Assembly (NCBI GenBank): GCA_023375675.1
Contig: JALQBC010000027.1
Span: 186,001 to 250,000, forward strand
Length of the DNA: 64,000 nucleotides
Direction of reading: 5' to 3'
From: Cytospora piceicola
Taxonomy: Eukaryota; Ascomycota; Sordariomycetes; Diaporthales; Cytosporaceae
The notes below the pieces were generated by a model, which did no database searches, was not told where the DNA came from, and saw only the letters and a list, made by a program, of their open reading frames with translations. Both the position numbers and the translations under genes were made by a program. Below, one piece after another: positions 22,227-33,248 of this stretch. The stretch's first letter is position 1. Every line of letters begins with the position of its first letter.

Positions 22227-23606
22227 TTAAAACAGTGCAATCAATGCAGCCAAACCGGCCACCAATCCGACCATGGACGTCATTGCTGCCGGCCTGGTCA
22301 TATCCCCCGCCGACTTGCTGCCCTTGGACGAGCCGGACGATGTCGAGTTGGACGTCGACTCGCACTCTCCCGTGAAGCCCGTCGCGCCAGCGGTGCCGGT
22401 CGGGATGGCCTGCTCGTTGGTGCCGCAGTTGACGTACTGCGCCATCGAGACCTTCATGTTGGTCTGGTCGAACACGACGTACGCGGACCGCAGGAAGGTA
22501 TCGCCCAGCAGCGCCACGATGCCCGAGTCGGAGTCGAAGGCCTGCACGCCGAGGATGCACTCGCTGCCATCCGAGAGGATGAACTGGCTGAAGGGGACGC
22601 TGATGGTGACGTCCTCGAAGGCGAAGTCCAGCGAGCCGTCCACGCTCTGGTAGCCGCAGTCCACGTAGAGCAGGCCGGACGAGTCCTGCTGGGCGTTGAA
22701 GTCCGTGGCCATGCTGCTGACCACCGCGGTCGGCAGCTCGCACAGGCTGGAGCCCGTGTCCAGCACCACGCTGAGCTCGCTGCCCGAGTACTTGCTCGAG
22801 GTGCTGCCGTTCTTGAAGGTGAGGCTGTCCATCTTGACCGTGTACCGCTGGATGTCGCCGTTGGCGGGGCTCTGGATGGTGCTGCTGCCCAGTTTGCCCG
22901 AGAACTTCTTGGTGTCCACGCCGCCGAAGACGACGTTCCCGCCCTCGGTGTCGGACGTGCCCAGGGCGACGGAGAAGGCCTTTGTGTTGGTGGCCTTCTG
23001 CGCGACGAGCTGGTCGACGAAGTTGGAGTAGTTGAGGTTGACGTCCTTGCCGAAGCCCAGGCCCAGGATGCCCTCGTTCAGGTCGCTGGACTGGACGGCA
23101 ACGCCGAACTGGACGCTGCTCAGGTTCGTGCTCGTGCCGGGGATGCCCACGCTGTCGATGACATATTGGATGTTGACGGCGCCACTGCCGTAGACAATCT
23201 GTGAGATCTCTGTCGTGACCTCAGAGCTCGTGGAGGTGTTGGGTAAATATTGGCCGTCGGCTTCGCATTCTTGCTGTATCGTGTTGGAGAAGTCCGCATC
23301 GTTGCAGTTCGGGTCGACGAATAATTCGTCAGAGCCGGTGTCGATCGCGACCTTGACGGGCTGCGCGTTGGAGCCGAAGGCCAGCTCTATCAGGTAGCTG
23401 GTGTCTGCCTCATTGACGAGGGAGGCGGTGGCGGATCGCGCCGCGAGGCTCCTGGTGCCTCGTTGTATCGGGAAGGAGACGAAGCCTGGTTTCTCGATCT
23501 TGTCGGCGATGGAGGTACTGATCTCGACGTCGCGGGAGGGAAGGAAGGATGCGGCGTTGATGACAGGGAGGGCCAAAGCCAGGAGGGTCGGGAATCGGGG
23601 CGCCAT
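22227..23606 (-). CDS. Secreted GPI-type aspartic protease (pepsin family A1)
   Basis: Single-exon gene, 459 aa from the ATG at 23606. The frame stays open 35 codons upstream, but the 23606 Met starts directly with a signal peptide (MAPRFPTLLALALPVINAAS). A propeptide runs to about residue 65. The two catalytic motifs are both intact: AIDTGSDELF (Asp89) and VLDTGSSLCELP (Asp283), and the flap Tyr is in VYGSG (about residue 139). The tail is Ser/Thr/Gly-rich (about residues 418-435) and ends in a hydrophobic segment (MVGLVAGLAALIALF), typical of GPI attachment. By analogy with yapsins and fungal OPSB-like proteases it acts at the cell surface or wall. The coding strand is strongly GC-rich at third positions, so spurious long frames appear on the other strand. 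Confidence 0.93.
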   Translation of the reverse strand: MAPRFPTLLALALPVINAASFLPSRDVEISTSIADKIEKPGFVSFPIQRGTRSLAARSATASLVNEADTSYLIELAFGSNAQPVKVAIDTGSDELFVDPNCNDADFSNTIQQECEADGQYLPNTSTSSEVTTEISQIVYGSGAVNIQYVIDSVGIPGTSTNLSSVQFGVAVQSSDLNEGILGLGFGKDVNLNYSNFVDQLVAQKATNTKAFSVALGTSDTEGGNVVFGGVDTKKFSGKLGSSTIQSPANGDIQRYTVKMDSLTFKNGSTSSKYSGSELSVVLDTGSSLCELPTAVVSSMATDFNAQQDSSGLLYVDCGYQSVDGSLDFAFEDVTISVPFSQFILSDGSECILGVQAFDSDSGIVALLGDTFLRSAYVVFDQTNMKVSMAQYVNCGTNEQAIPTGTAGATGFTGECESTSNSTSSGSSKGSKSAGDMTRPAAMTSMVGLVAGLAALIALF

Positions 23607-23714
23607 TTCCGAGAGGTGTGAATGAAGGAATGTACAGTCACTCGGATCGGTTCCCGGGTCGAAGCGGGTGTGACGGAGGGAAGGGTGGTGGGAAACCGAG
23701 TCCCAGGTCAAAGG

Positions 23715-23720
23715 TTATAA
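23715..23720 (-). promoter_or_regulatory. Possible TATA-like element of the aspartic protease gene
   Basis: The sequence TTATAA lies about 110 bp upstream of the protease start codon, a plausible distance for a fungal core promoter. It is a short motif and is only suggestive. Confidence 0.35.
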
Positions 23721-25350
23721 ACGACGGGCGGCGGTGATGTCCAAGTGATTAGTCAGTGACCAGGCCGAGAAGTCGAGTTCACCAGGAGGTAAAAGAAAGA
23801 AAGAAGATGGGTGAAGGAGCCAAACAAAGTAGCTATTGAATTGCTAGTTTTATCGAACCGAAATTGTCATCCAAAGGAGGCAAAAGGTCCAGTATTAAGC
23901 CAAGCAAAGCGGCCGAGCTACACGGCAAGCCAAGCCACAGACAAAGCGTCCCGTTGCAGATCTGGAACTTTTCTAGGTGGCGGAGATGATCCTGATGATG
24001 CGTAGCCCGCTGCAGATTGGCTGCAATCTGGGGGAGGAAGCGTGGCAGCGGAGGCTGGTGAGACACTGTACTTCCCGAGTCTACGGATGATGAATGAGAC
24101 CTGGAGACCAACGGCGCGCCTAGAAAATTCCAGGTTCCAGGGGGGTAAAACCACCCGGCTGCCCAGGCTTCAGTGAGGTTCCAGGCTGCCTAGGGACCTA
24201 TCAGGCCCTAAGTAGGTTTAGCGTCGGAATAGCAGGGCCCTAAGGCACCGCCTGTTGCAACCTCAAGTCAGCCGGTGGAGGCAACCGAGAATTTCCCGGT
24301 AATGTACCATTCTATCTCACAGTACCTAAGTACAGTATTACCGTGTCACATGTCACATTCTTTGTCCCGGCACCCCGGCATTCCGGCATCCTGATTCCCG
24401 GGACCGTCTTGCATCGCATAATCAAGACCTTCCCCCTACCAAGTTTCTGGTTTCAGATGCTTGAATATTCCAAAGAGTTGATTGAGGTTCTCTCGACCTT
24501 TGTCGGACAACCACCCCGCCACCGTACTACATACGCGCCGAGACAGGAAAGCATTGCCCAACGGGCATCGCCCAACAAGCACCGCCAAGCATTCCCGGGT
24601 CCCCACACACACTCACACATATATCAGCCCCGGGAGTCTATTGTGTTGCACATTGGGCATTTACCACCGGGCACTTTGACAGTTTGGGATGCGCGCGATG
24701 CTTAGCCCAGGGGCCGACCAACTGGCGTGAGGGAATAGAAACAGAATCGTATGCTTCCCCACAGAGCTGAAAGAAGGGGCGCCCTTGTTTTTACATACTT
24801 CAGTACCAAACCGGCCGGTCGCTTTGTTGTACATACTGTGCATGCCCGGGTGTTCCGTATCTACGAGTCTCGGTTGCACAGCCACACACTTGTCAAACCT
24901 GCCAGGCCATCAACTTGACCACGGAAGCCCGGACCTTCAGGCAACTAGGCCTCTAGGTAGAGGCCACCATGCCCCGGTATGATTAATCATCGTGGTTCAG
25001 GCCTTGTATCACTGATGCAGTACGGTATGTGATCTGCATCGGATGCTGCCGTAACCATCCAATCGGGTATATCAGTACCTGCCTGGGACCTACTTGATCG
25101 CGGCGGTTCCGGCAGCGGGCGCTTAGCCAGGATAGTATGGTTTTAATGGTTAAAAGCGGCTGTGGAGGACCATTCCCAGACCTCGGTATTGTCCATATGA
25201 GTGTGCACCTCCGGTGTTGTGTCTAGATAAATTCAACTGCGAGACCTAGCTCCCGAACCCTGGAGGGGCGAGCCATCAAGCAGAGTCCGATTGTAGTTCG
25301 GACTGTAGACATTTCAAAGAGTGGTCCACGTGGTAATTGTTTGCTAGTGG

Positions 25351-25385
25351 ATGCTCAATGCTAAATGCTGAATGCTGAATGCTGA
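25351..25385. repeat. 7-bp tandem repeat (ATGCTGA), five copies
   Basis: Five consecutive heptamers of the form ATGCTNA, the last three identical. Intergenic, with no visible function. Confidence 0.85.
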
Positions 25386-25710
25386 ACAAGCATTCAATCT
25401 AGGCAACTGCCACGCCTTGGAAATATCCAGGTCGTGAGCCTTATACTACCTCTAAAGATGCTCGTCTATGTGGTCATGTGGTCAAAAAAAGGAAGATACC
25501 CAAGGAGAATACCCAAAACGCATTACAACTATGCATACTCCAAAGAAGAAAAGTATGATAGAAAAATGATGAACGACGATGGGTAAATGCGATAGCCATC
25601 AATGCCGTACCCGTTACCACCCCAACTCCAGCCGATACAAATGCAATACGAGCCTGTTGACAAAGAAGCCGAACATGGCATCATGGAAACATCACCGCTT
25701 CGTGCCCATC

Positions 25711-26947
25711 CTAGGCCTCCACCACGGCTTCAGACGCGGCCTGGGTGTCTTTGGAGTATAGCTGGAACTGGACGAAGATGAGCCCATCCTCGACGATCGT
25801 GCCAAGTGATCCCAGGAGCCACGGAAGAGCCTTTAGAAGATAGGCACCGTCCTGAGAGTAGGCGAAGAGACTGGCGCCGTAGGTGAGGTTGCCGGTCAGG
25901 GAAAGGAGAAAGAAGAGAAGCGCAAGGCCTATAAACAGCAAAGCAAAGTCAGCAAGTGCTCGAAAAGCAGGCGAATTCGGAAAATATAACACCCAGAAAA
26001 GAACTCACCCTCGGTAGACTTCTCCCGCCAGTTCTTGATGATCTGGGGTATCCGCGCAGTCAAATAACACAGCGCACTGAAATAACCCAGAGCCATGCCA
26101 ACCATGACGACCGGTTCCTTCGACCCCTGCGCCGGGTCAGAGCCCGCGGGGTCCTCGTCACCGCCCGAAGACGGGAGCACCTCCCGGCTGATGAACCAGG
26201 CCGCGACGCCCAGCGCGTACACCGCGGCCAGGCTGAGCGTGTTGGTCAGCCACGCGCTCCTCTGCGGCGTCTCGTCCTCGCCCGTGACGATCCTGGTCAG
26301 GGGGTCAAAGCCGGAGGAGGCCCGGCGCACGGTGTGGCGCCTGTGGCTCCCGGGCAGCCCCCCCGCGCCGGAGCTCGACCGCCGCCGGGAGAGCAGCGGC
26401 TCGTCCTCCGAGGCGTCGGTCCGGGTGGAGGAGAGGCGCTTCCTCTTGCGGGCATTGAGGGCGTTGTAGTATAGGCATTGGGAAATGAGGATCACGTCGG
26501 CGACGCAGAAGTACAGGCCGATTGCGATAGCCGAGGGCGCAAGGTTCGTGACGAGTGCGCCTGTTCAGGGTGTGTTTGTTAGCTGCTGGACTTGACGCTG
26601 GAAACATGTACATGCGCCAAAGATGCGCCAAAGAGAATGGGCGCAGCGACGGCGCTTTTGAAGAGGGCATTACCCACCTGCTAGGTTGGTGATGTCACCG
26701 AGCAACCAGATAAAGAGGAAGCCCATAGACAGGCCATCTGCGCTCTGGGCTTTATAGTTGGTAACAAGCTGGGGAAGCTTTTCGAAGGCTGTCAGTATGG
26801 ACCCAGAGAGTTGGTAAATGGGTTTTGGGGGCTTACGAGTAAACATATCCAGGCGACCAGACTGATGCAACCAAATATGCCCGAGAGAGATTCACCTGTC
26901 TCAGATGTTACCACGGCCGAGGCCATCTTGGTGACAATTGCGGCCAT
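25711..26947 (-). CDS. PQ-loop vacuolar membrane transporter (Ypq1/Rtc2-like)
   Basis: Four exons: complement(join(25711..25928, 26009..26560, 26678..26777, 26837..26947)), 326 aa. The introns are 59, 117 and 80 nt, with donors GTAAGC, GTGGGT and GTGAGT. The GTGGGT donor was chosen over the adjacent GTAATG because only it keeps the frame (NLAG then ALVTN). Two PQ-loop repeats are present: LLPQLVTNYKAQSADGLS at about residues 37-54, and ARIPQIIKNWREKSTEGLAL at about residues 234-253, in a seven-helix layout. A Ser/Arg-rich cytosolic loop with DEDEPLLS-like acidic-dileucine character (SEDEPLLSRRR) separates the halves and could be a vacuolar sorting signal. Yeast Ypq1-3 and human PQLC2 export basic amino acids from the vacuole or lysosome; that role is inference here. 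Met8 is an alternative start. Confidence 0.9.
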
Positions 26948-27849
26948 GACCGAAGAGATAAACTTGTGAGATTCCTCCCTCTCTCCACTGATCTGGGAGA
27001 AGATATTGACTGGAAAGTAAAACTGAGAACAGAACAGCGACTCCCGGAAAGTGAAGGGACAGACCTATAGGTAGGAATGGCGTGAAAGACTCATCTGATG
27101 ATCTGGTCATGCCCACAGGTAAAGTAAAGCCAAAGGGTCTCACCAACACACCTTATCGCGCCTAGTAAAGATAAGAAAAGTTATGGGTACTACGGGTCCG
27201 GCACAAAACTTTGTAGACGCCGTTGACGTAGCTCGCACGGACCTCCAAGTGATACCACCGTACCCGCGGTTGTCATCTGCGGATGTCATTTGATTGCCGT
27301 TCATTGGACGCCTGGCATTCCCGGCCGCAACAACGCAGGTACACAGTACGAACGATCAGAAGAATGGGGGCGCGCATCTTGGGGGAACCCACTCTCACCC
27401 CACACTGGATTGATGTTCCAAGGTTGACATGCATCGGTCTCGCTGTGAGTCGAATCAATATGTATTACATAGGAACTTGTAGCCTAGCAGCCAGGCAGCC
27501 TGGTACTTATACCCAGTATAGACTACATACGTAGTGCTGTATTGATAACCACCTGGGCACACGTGGAGATCTGAGCCGCAGTACGCATCCGTACCATTCG
27601 CTGTCGATCACAGGTAGACCGGTAGATAACGACGTCGGGACATCCATGAATAAGGGTTGGTTGCTACCTGGATCAACTGACCCCTCGATCCCTGGCTCTT
27701 GACGTGGCCGGCTTAAGGGGTCAGCTCTCCAACGCGTCTCTCGTTATTGTCTACTTACTTAAAAACGATACAAGACGCGCAGAGCATTGTTGCGTTCTTG
27801 AACCTTATCTCTTCTCATCTCTCTATCTCAGCAGCCCTTACTATCAAAC
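26948..27849. other. Divergent promoter region between the PQ-loop and S1/P1 nuclease genes
   Basis: About 0.9 kb shared by two divergently transcribed genes. No gene recognised. The stretch near 27,780-27,845 is pyrimidine-rich, as expected for the nuclease leader. Confidence 0.55.
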
Positions 27850-28864
27850 ATGAGGTTATCCAGTGTTGCCGCATTGGGGTGTTTGGCCGTTCCCGAGGCC
27901 TTGGCGTGGGGAGGTGAGCACTGACTGGCCCAGCGTTCAGTCAGGACTCAGCACAGCGGGCTCATATATCACAATTTATAGGCTTTGGACACATCACGAT
28001 CGCCTATGTCGCCAGCAACTTTGTCCAGCCTCAGACTGCAGACTACTTCCAGACGCTCCTCCGCAATGACACGGGCGACTATCTCGCCAACGTGGCAACC
28101 TGGGCCGATTCCGTCCGGTACAGCAAATGGGGCCACTTCACAGGCGTGTTCCACTTCATCGACGCCAAGGACAACCCGCCCTACAACTGCACCGTCGAGC
28201 TCGACCGCGACTGCAAGGAGGAGGGCTGCGTCGTCACGGCCATCGGCAACTACACCTCGCAGGTCCTCGACCCCACCATGCCGACGTGGCTGCGGGCGCA
28301 GGCCGCCAAGTTCGTCATCCATTTTGTGAGCGACATCCACCAGCCCCTCCACGACGAGGACGTCTCCAAGGGCGGCAACGGCATCCAGGTGCTGTTCGAG
28401 GGCTCCGAGCTGAACCTGCACCACGTGTGGGACTCGAGCATCGCCGAGAAGTGGGTGGGCGGCGTCAAGAAGAGGCCGTATCCCGAGGCGAAGGAGTGGG
28501 CCGGCAACATCACGGACAAGATCAAGCACGGAGAGTTTGAGGCCCTGAGCAGGACGTGGCTGGACGGCGTGGACTTTGCTAACCCCAACGGTACTGCTCT
28601 GGGCTGGGCCAGGGAGGGCAACGCATATGTTTGCTCACACGGTGAGATGCCCTTCATTGTTTCTAGATTGCCGCGATGCAAAAGCTAACAGTACGTGTAG
28701 TGTTTCCCGAGGGGCCGGACGCTATCGTGGGGCAGGAGTTGGGCGGCGAGTACTATGAGAAGGCAGCCCCAGTGGTCGAGTTGCTGGTCGCTCAAGCTGG
28801 GTTTCGACTTGCAGCGTGGCTTGATCTTATTGTCGCGGCCGACAAAGTGGAAGATGAACTATAG
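27850..28864 (+). CDS. Secreted S1/P1-type zinc-dependent nuclease
   Basis: Three exons: join(27850..27913, 27982..28641, 28701..28864), 295 aa. The introns are 68 nt (GTGAGC...TATAG) and 59 nt (GTGAGA...TGTAG). A signal peptide (MRLSSVAALGCLAVPEALA) precedes Trp20, the mature N-terminus. All nine zinc ligands of nuclease P1 are present at the same spacing (offset of 19): Trp20, His25, Asp64, His79, His135, Asp139, His145, His168 and Asp172. Motifs include WGGFGH, FVSDIHQPLH and NLHHVWD. The family cleaves single-stranded DNA and RNA and removes 3'-phosphates outside the cell, usually for phosphate and nucleoside scavenging. Cys and N-glycosylation sites (NDT, NCT, NYT, NIT, NGT) fit secretion. 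Nothing is missing from the active site, so I expect an active enzyme. Confidence 0.95.
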
Positions 28865-29177
28865 ATGGGCCAAGTTGTCCACGAGATAGGTGTCACTGAG
28901 TAGGAGTACACTTCAATATCCTGATAAACTAATATATACACCATATCACTACATTATGCAGCAAAGTGCAATTTCCTACGGTATATGTGTATACTCACAT
29001 GTCTCATGATATCCCAGCGCTATGATTACAGCTACTAGATAGAAGTCATACGCCAATCTGGGCAACCTTTGATTCAAGGATGAACGAAGGTCTGATGTAG
29101 TTCTAGCGAGACAACATAGGCCATAAGAGGTCCCATAGGTGTAAAGATGTGCTGCTCCAGCCAAACTTAGCGATTCG
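28865..29177. other. Convergent intergenic region (nuclease and arrestin-like 3' ends)
   Basis: Short AT-rich spacer containing both 3' UTRs. No feature recognised. Confidence 0.6.
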
Positions 29178-30452
29178 TCACCTACCCATACCGCCAACAC
29201 GGCAGGGACCACTCGCAACCATCTTGTACTCCTTGTGCCAGATCAAAATATTCAAGTGTACTTCCATAGTATAATACCTGGACAAAGAGAATGATTTGAA
29301 GGAAGGTCCCGCATTTCCGGGAACCTGCCCTTGAAACCAGACATCACACTCGTTACCCTGTGTCTCAAACTTTGGCACCGTCGGCCATCGCGCCACCAGG
29401 GCATCCGGGACCGCATATAGCGGCAGGCCCGGGCCTGGATCAGGGCACTCACGCGAAAGCTCCGCGGCGCGCGAGTGTCGGGAGTAGAGCCACTGGTTGC
29501 TATTTTTGTAGTGCCCCGGGAGGCCCTGCCAGTTTCCTCGTGCGTACCAGTCACGCAGGGCGCGCACGTGGTACGTAGCACGTAGTAGGACGCTTTTCAC
29601 ATGGAAGGAGATTGGTGGGAGGTGTAGGCCTGGCTCTGACCTGTCCAGGACGGAGATGGCGGCTCTGAATCTGAACTCGGAGCCGGGCGTGACTTGCTTC
29701 GGAAGCTCGACGATGATGTAGAAGTTAGCGTAAGGTGTCGAGGGTGATATGTAGTCCCTGACACGCTGCTGGAAATGGAGCTCGGTGTCAGGGTTCCTGA
29801 GTCGGGAGGTTTGTAAGCGAAACGACACTGTCGATACACTCCATGCAGGATCAGGGAATTCGATACAGGGTCTCGAGGAAACAAGGATCGGTGCACGCCA
29901 TCTTCTGCCCAGAGCCAAGTTGTGCTCCCCCATGAAAACCACCTCTAGGTTGTAGTTGACACCGAAGCTGTCCAGTTGCTTTTTGGTGGGCTTTTCCAGT
30001 GAACAGGAAGGCGGCAAGTTATGCTCTTGACTCGTCCAGACATGGCTTAGTTGGCCAATACCGAGGTCCTGTGTGAATGGCATGTTTGTCCTCTCAGGTA
30101 TATTGAAGGTGAAGTCAATTCTGCGACTTTCTCCGGGATGGAGATTGTTCTCCTGGGAACAGAGAAGTTGCCATTCGTCAAATAGAACGGCATCACGCCT
30201 GAAATGCTCATACGTGACAACTGGTTTATTTGCTCCATATGGCCCTGTAGAACGCCAGTATTTATGCTTGATGCGCAGGTGGATGTTGGTTTCGCATATG
30301 AGGTGGACAGAGACAGGTGGGATGACGACAGGCTTGGTTGTCGTAAACTCGACTACGCCTTGTATTATATCGTGAGGCTTGTACAGATGGTCTGACGGGT
30401 TTCTGAGAAGAATACGGGCGGTGACTGGTCCTTTGGAAAAGACGTAACCCAT
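29178..30452 (-). CDS. Arrestin-like (alpha-arrestin) protein
   Basis: Single-exon gene, 424 aa. The N-terminal arrestin fold is recognisable: ARILLRNPSDHLYKPHDIIQGVVEF (about residues 12-36, the typical start of arrestin_N with its G-x-V strand), then VSVHLICETNIHLRIKH, and FTFNIPERTNMPFTQ (about residues 115-129). A C-terminal arrestin-like half follows, with SFRLQTSRLRNPDTELHFQQ and SVLLRATYHVRA. Alpha-arrestins link plasma membrane cargo to Rsp5-type ubiquitin ligases. I see no PPxY motif, so direct WW-domain recruitment by this protein is not supported; it may act with a partner or belong to the divergent fungal group. Start is the first Met, with no upstream in-frame extension. Confidence 0.75.
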   Translation of the reverse strand: MGYVFSKGPVTARILLRNPSDHLYKPHDIIQGVVEFTTTKPVVIPPVSVHLICETNIHLRIKHKYWRSTGPYGANKPVVTYEHFRRDAVLFDEWQLLCSQENNLHPGESRRIDFTFNIPERTNMPFTQDLGIGQLSHVWTSQEHNLPPSCSLEKPTKKQLDSFGVNYNLEVVFMGEHNLALGRRWRAPILVSSRPCIEFPDPAWSVSTVSFRLQTSRLRNPDTELHFQQRVRDYISPSTPYANFYIIVELPKQVTPGSEFRFRAAISVLDRSEPGLHLPPISFHVKSVLLRATYHVRALRDWYARGNWQGLPGHYKNSNQWLYSRHSRAAELSRECPDPGPGLPLYAVPDALVARWPTVPKFETQGNECDVWFQGQVPGNAGPSFKSFSLSRYYTMEVHLNILIWHKEYKMVASGPCRVGGMGR

Positions 30453-32069
30453 GAAGAATGGTATGTAATAGGAGTAGTGATTATGGCCTGGTTCTAGGTG
30501 TCAATGTTGTGTATAGTTTGGTTCTAGGGAGTTGGCACTTCGCATCTATGGGTTCCTCCATATGTCCTCCTGTTGGCAACCCTTGGGAAGCGATACCTGG
30601 GTATCTGGACAGTTGACGGAAGACTTACACAGGTGAGTTAACTCACTCGACTGGAAGGAGCAATTGATATGGACGGTTTTGAATACCTACCTAGGTACTC
30701 AAGTACCTAGGTAATTAGTACTCTATGTATAGTACCAGCATATGGATACTGGTAAATACCAACCCAGGTAACTAGTGCCGTCTTCTCCTGGCTCCCGAGG
30801 TCCTTTTAATCTTGTCCCCCCCTGCTTCTTGAAGTATATCTAGCAACTCAGTACGCAATGCAAGCAGGTTAGGTATGTTGGAAGTTTCAAACGCCATGTC
30901 ATGAGATATTATCATCCGGTGAGATAACCATTGTTGTTAGCACCTAGCAGAGGTTGTGTGCGACCAACACAGATGATAGATCATACGCATATGCCAGATC
31001 TCGATACTGTGGTGGCGTGGAAGCTGCAACCCGCAAGTGCCGCGACTGTCAAAGGCTTCTTTGTAGGACGGAGTCCATTGACCGGAATGTGTTGAAACAG
31101 TGTTACGTGTCGATGAATATAAAGGCCTATATACTGCGGAGAGAGGTAGGTGCCCCCGCCGAGCGTTGTCACACACATGCATCTCATCCTCCGCCATGGT
31201 AAGCTTATGTTTGATGCGAGCTGGGTTGCACATGCAGTGACCATGATGTTCCGAATGCCTGGAGAGCGTACTAAGACGAGTATGCTGATACACGGGCCAG
31301 GCGGAAGTACTGGGATGGCCCGGATGTGGCGGAAGCCAAAGGCTCATGATCATCACGCGCTGGTCATGCTCATCTCGCTATTTTAAAACGTCCCCCAAAG
31401 AGTACCACGAGCAGGCAGATGAAGCCAGGTATATTCTGCAATTAATGTTGGCAACTGGAAAGAAAAAAAAACTGAAAGATGGCTTCGACTTCAGAAAGTA
31501 CCGAATTGTTGACAGACATACGACACTCATTATGTTTCAATTGCCACACGGTGATCACATGCCAGCCCGTCCTGTAATCTTGCCTGAGGCATAATCAATG
31601 ACGAGACCGGAAGACCGGGAGATGCGACAAGGTCATCCCCGTCTTAGTGACGCCATGTCCTCTGCCGCTGTAACACTGCGGCCCCTGACAATGACACAGT
31701 TTCCAGCCCCAATGCCAGTCTGCCAGTCTGCGGCCCGCCTAAGGCTGCAGGCTGTAGCCGTGTTCTTAGGCATTCAAGACCCACTGTATTGGATTGCTGT
31801 AAGCTGAGGCGCCTGATGAATACGGGCCTGGAACAAGTCACCCCATCTAGACCACCCTTTCTTTGACCTTCTCTCGGTTCTTCCTTTCCTTATCCTCGCT
31901 CCCAATTTCCAGAAACTACCATCTGACCAGCCATTTCTTCTTTCCTACTTTTACCAACAGATTCGTCTTTGGTTCAACGACCGCTTCTTTCTCAATACCC
32001 ACACATCCACACGCAATCTACCACACGAATCATCCGCCTCATTTAACGTCACGAAGCACAACTGCGACC
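30453..32069. other. 1.6-kb intergenic region
   Basis: No supported gene. Frames at 30937-31356 (minus) and 31346-31594 (plus) show no family resemblance. A near-perfect inverted repeat, ACCTAGGTACT and its complement separated by 2 nt, lies at 30689-30712. The last 200 bases are pyrimidine-rich, probably the leader of the next gene. Confidence 0.5.
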
Positions 32070-33248
32070 ATGCTGCTTCGACCACTTCTAGCCGCAGCTG
32101 GAGTGACGGCCGTCACCCAAGCTCTCTTACTCCCTCCCGAGATCAGCTCCCATGATGTCGAGATCCTCGAGTCTGTTCCTTTCGAGAGCGTCGCCGTTGC
32201 TCAGGCCCAAACTGTCAGCCTGGACTGCCCAGGATGTCCTCCCGTCTTCAACTCGCACCATGGCAAGCCTAAACATCAGGAGCAGCACAACAGCCACCTC
32301 GAGCTTGAGTTCTCCGTCCACCAAGCAGATGGCGGTGACCGACTGATGCTTAACGGCTTCGAGTTGTATCCTGATTCCGACCCATTCACAAACGTCCTTG
32401 TTGCGCCTCAGGTTGCCGAGAAGCCAAAGCATGGAAATGGCCATAAGGACGAACACAAGGATCACATCGAAGACGAAATCAAGGCTCTGCTGGGCCACCA
32501 CAAATCTCGACCAGCCGAAGGGAAGTCCGTTGTCGAGCAGCCACTCGGATTCAGCCTTCATATTCACCGCGAGGACACTGTCGACCAGGGTTTGGGCTTC
32601 ATTGTCGTCGACCTGCAAATCATCGAAGTCGGTTCGGTTTTTGTCGACGGTCTTCCTAACATGCGTATTAACCTGATCAAGAGCCCCGGCAATGATCTCC
32701 TGATTGGCAAGATCGAGCAGACCGCATCCGAGAATGTCTCTACACCCACAGTGGAGGTCGAGAAATGCACAAACATGCTCTGCAGGTGGAAGGCCTCAGT
32801 CGCCGACAAGCTGAACAAGATGAAGATGCACGGCTGTGGTGGCAAGATGGGTGCCAAGGCTGAAACCAGCAACGCTCAACCTCACCACCCCCACGGCCAC
32901 AATGGCCTGTTCGACAAGCCCAACGGCTGGACCCTGCTCTTCCGCAAGCTCACATCCCACATCATTCTCCCCGTGCTCGTGGGAATTGCTGCTGGTGTCA
33001 CCGTGTCCATTGTAGGCATGATCGTTGGCACCCTTATGGTCGGTATTTGGCGCAAGGCCGTCCGTGGCCAGTCCTTCTTCCCCCGTCACCGCCGTCGTAG
33101 CCACTCCGGTTCTAGCCACCACAAGGCTGCCCGGATGGAGGCTGCTGCCGTGGAGGAGAAGGCTGGCCTGATGCAGGAAGATGCGCCGGAACTCCCACCT
33201 GCGTATGAGGACGAGGCGACCACTGGTGAGCCTCGGACCGTCGTCTAA
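32070..33248 (+). CDS. Single-pass membrane protein, DUF7728-like, with cytosolic PPAY motif
   Basis: 392 aa from the ATG at 32070. The frame is open 69 codons upstream, but that part is a low-complexity leader, and the 32070 Met begins a good signal peptide (MLLRPLLAAAGVTAVTQA). The extracellular part includes LDCPGCPPVF (CPGCP motif, about residues 51-60), a His/Lys-rich segment and a folded region to about residue 240. A second Cys pair (CTNMLC, CGG) precedes a His-rich linker. One transmembrane helix follows (LPVLVGIAAGVTVSIVGMIVG, about residues 298-320), then a basic and His-rich cytosolic tail ending LPPAYEDEATT. The layout fits fungal DUF7728 family proteins, which have no assigned function. 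The PPAY motif is the type bound by WW domains of Rsp5/Nedd4 ubiquitin ligases; functional binding is inference. Confidence 0.8.
   Translation: MLLRPLLAAAGVTAVTQALLLPPEISSHDVEILESVPFESVAVAQAQTVSLDCPGCPPVFNSHHGKPKHQEQHNSHLELEFSVHQADGGDRLMLNGFELYPDSDPFTNVLVAPQVAEKPKHGNGHKDEHKDHIEDEIKALLGHHKSRPAEGKSVVEQPLGFSLHIHREDTVDQGLGFIVVDLQIIEVGSVFVDGLPNMRINLIKSPGNDLLIGKIEQTASENVSTPTVEVEKCTNMLCRWKASVADKLNKMKMHGCGGKMGAKAETSNAQPHHPHGHNGLFDKPNGWTLLFRKLTSHIILPVLVGIAAGVTVSIVGMIVGTLMVGIWRKAVRGQSFFPRHRRRSHSGSSHHKAARMEAAAVEEKAGLMQEDAPELPPAYEDEATTGEPRTVV

Larger units (their letters stand above)
23607..25710. other. 2.1-kb intergenic region
   Basis: Holds the protease promoter at the left. Frames such as 24343-24705 are not convincing. 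Short CCAGG/CCTAGG-rich motifs recur at 24,130-24,260, and a 7-bp tandem repeat lies at 25,351-25,385. The last 150 bases are the probable 3' UTR of the PQ-loop gene. Confidence 0.5.

Noticed and set aside
22150..22743. Long Arg/Gly-rich minus-strand frame overlapping the aspartic protease
   Set aside because: Out-of-frame reading of the protease coding strand. Composition reflects GC-rich third positions.
28127..28540. Arg/His-rich alternative frame inside the nuclease gene
   Set aside because: It is a shadow of the GC-rich nuclease coding frame, which has all nine zinc ligands.
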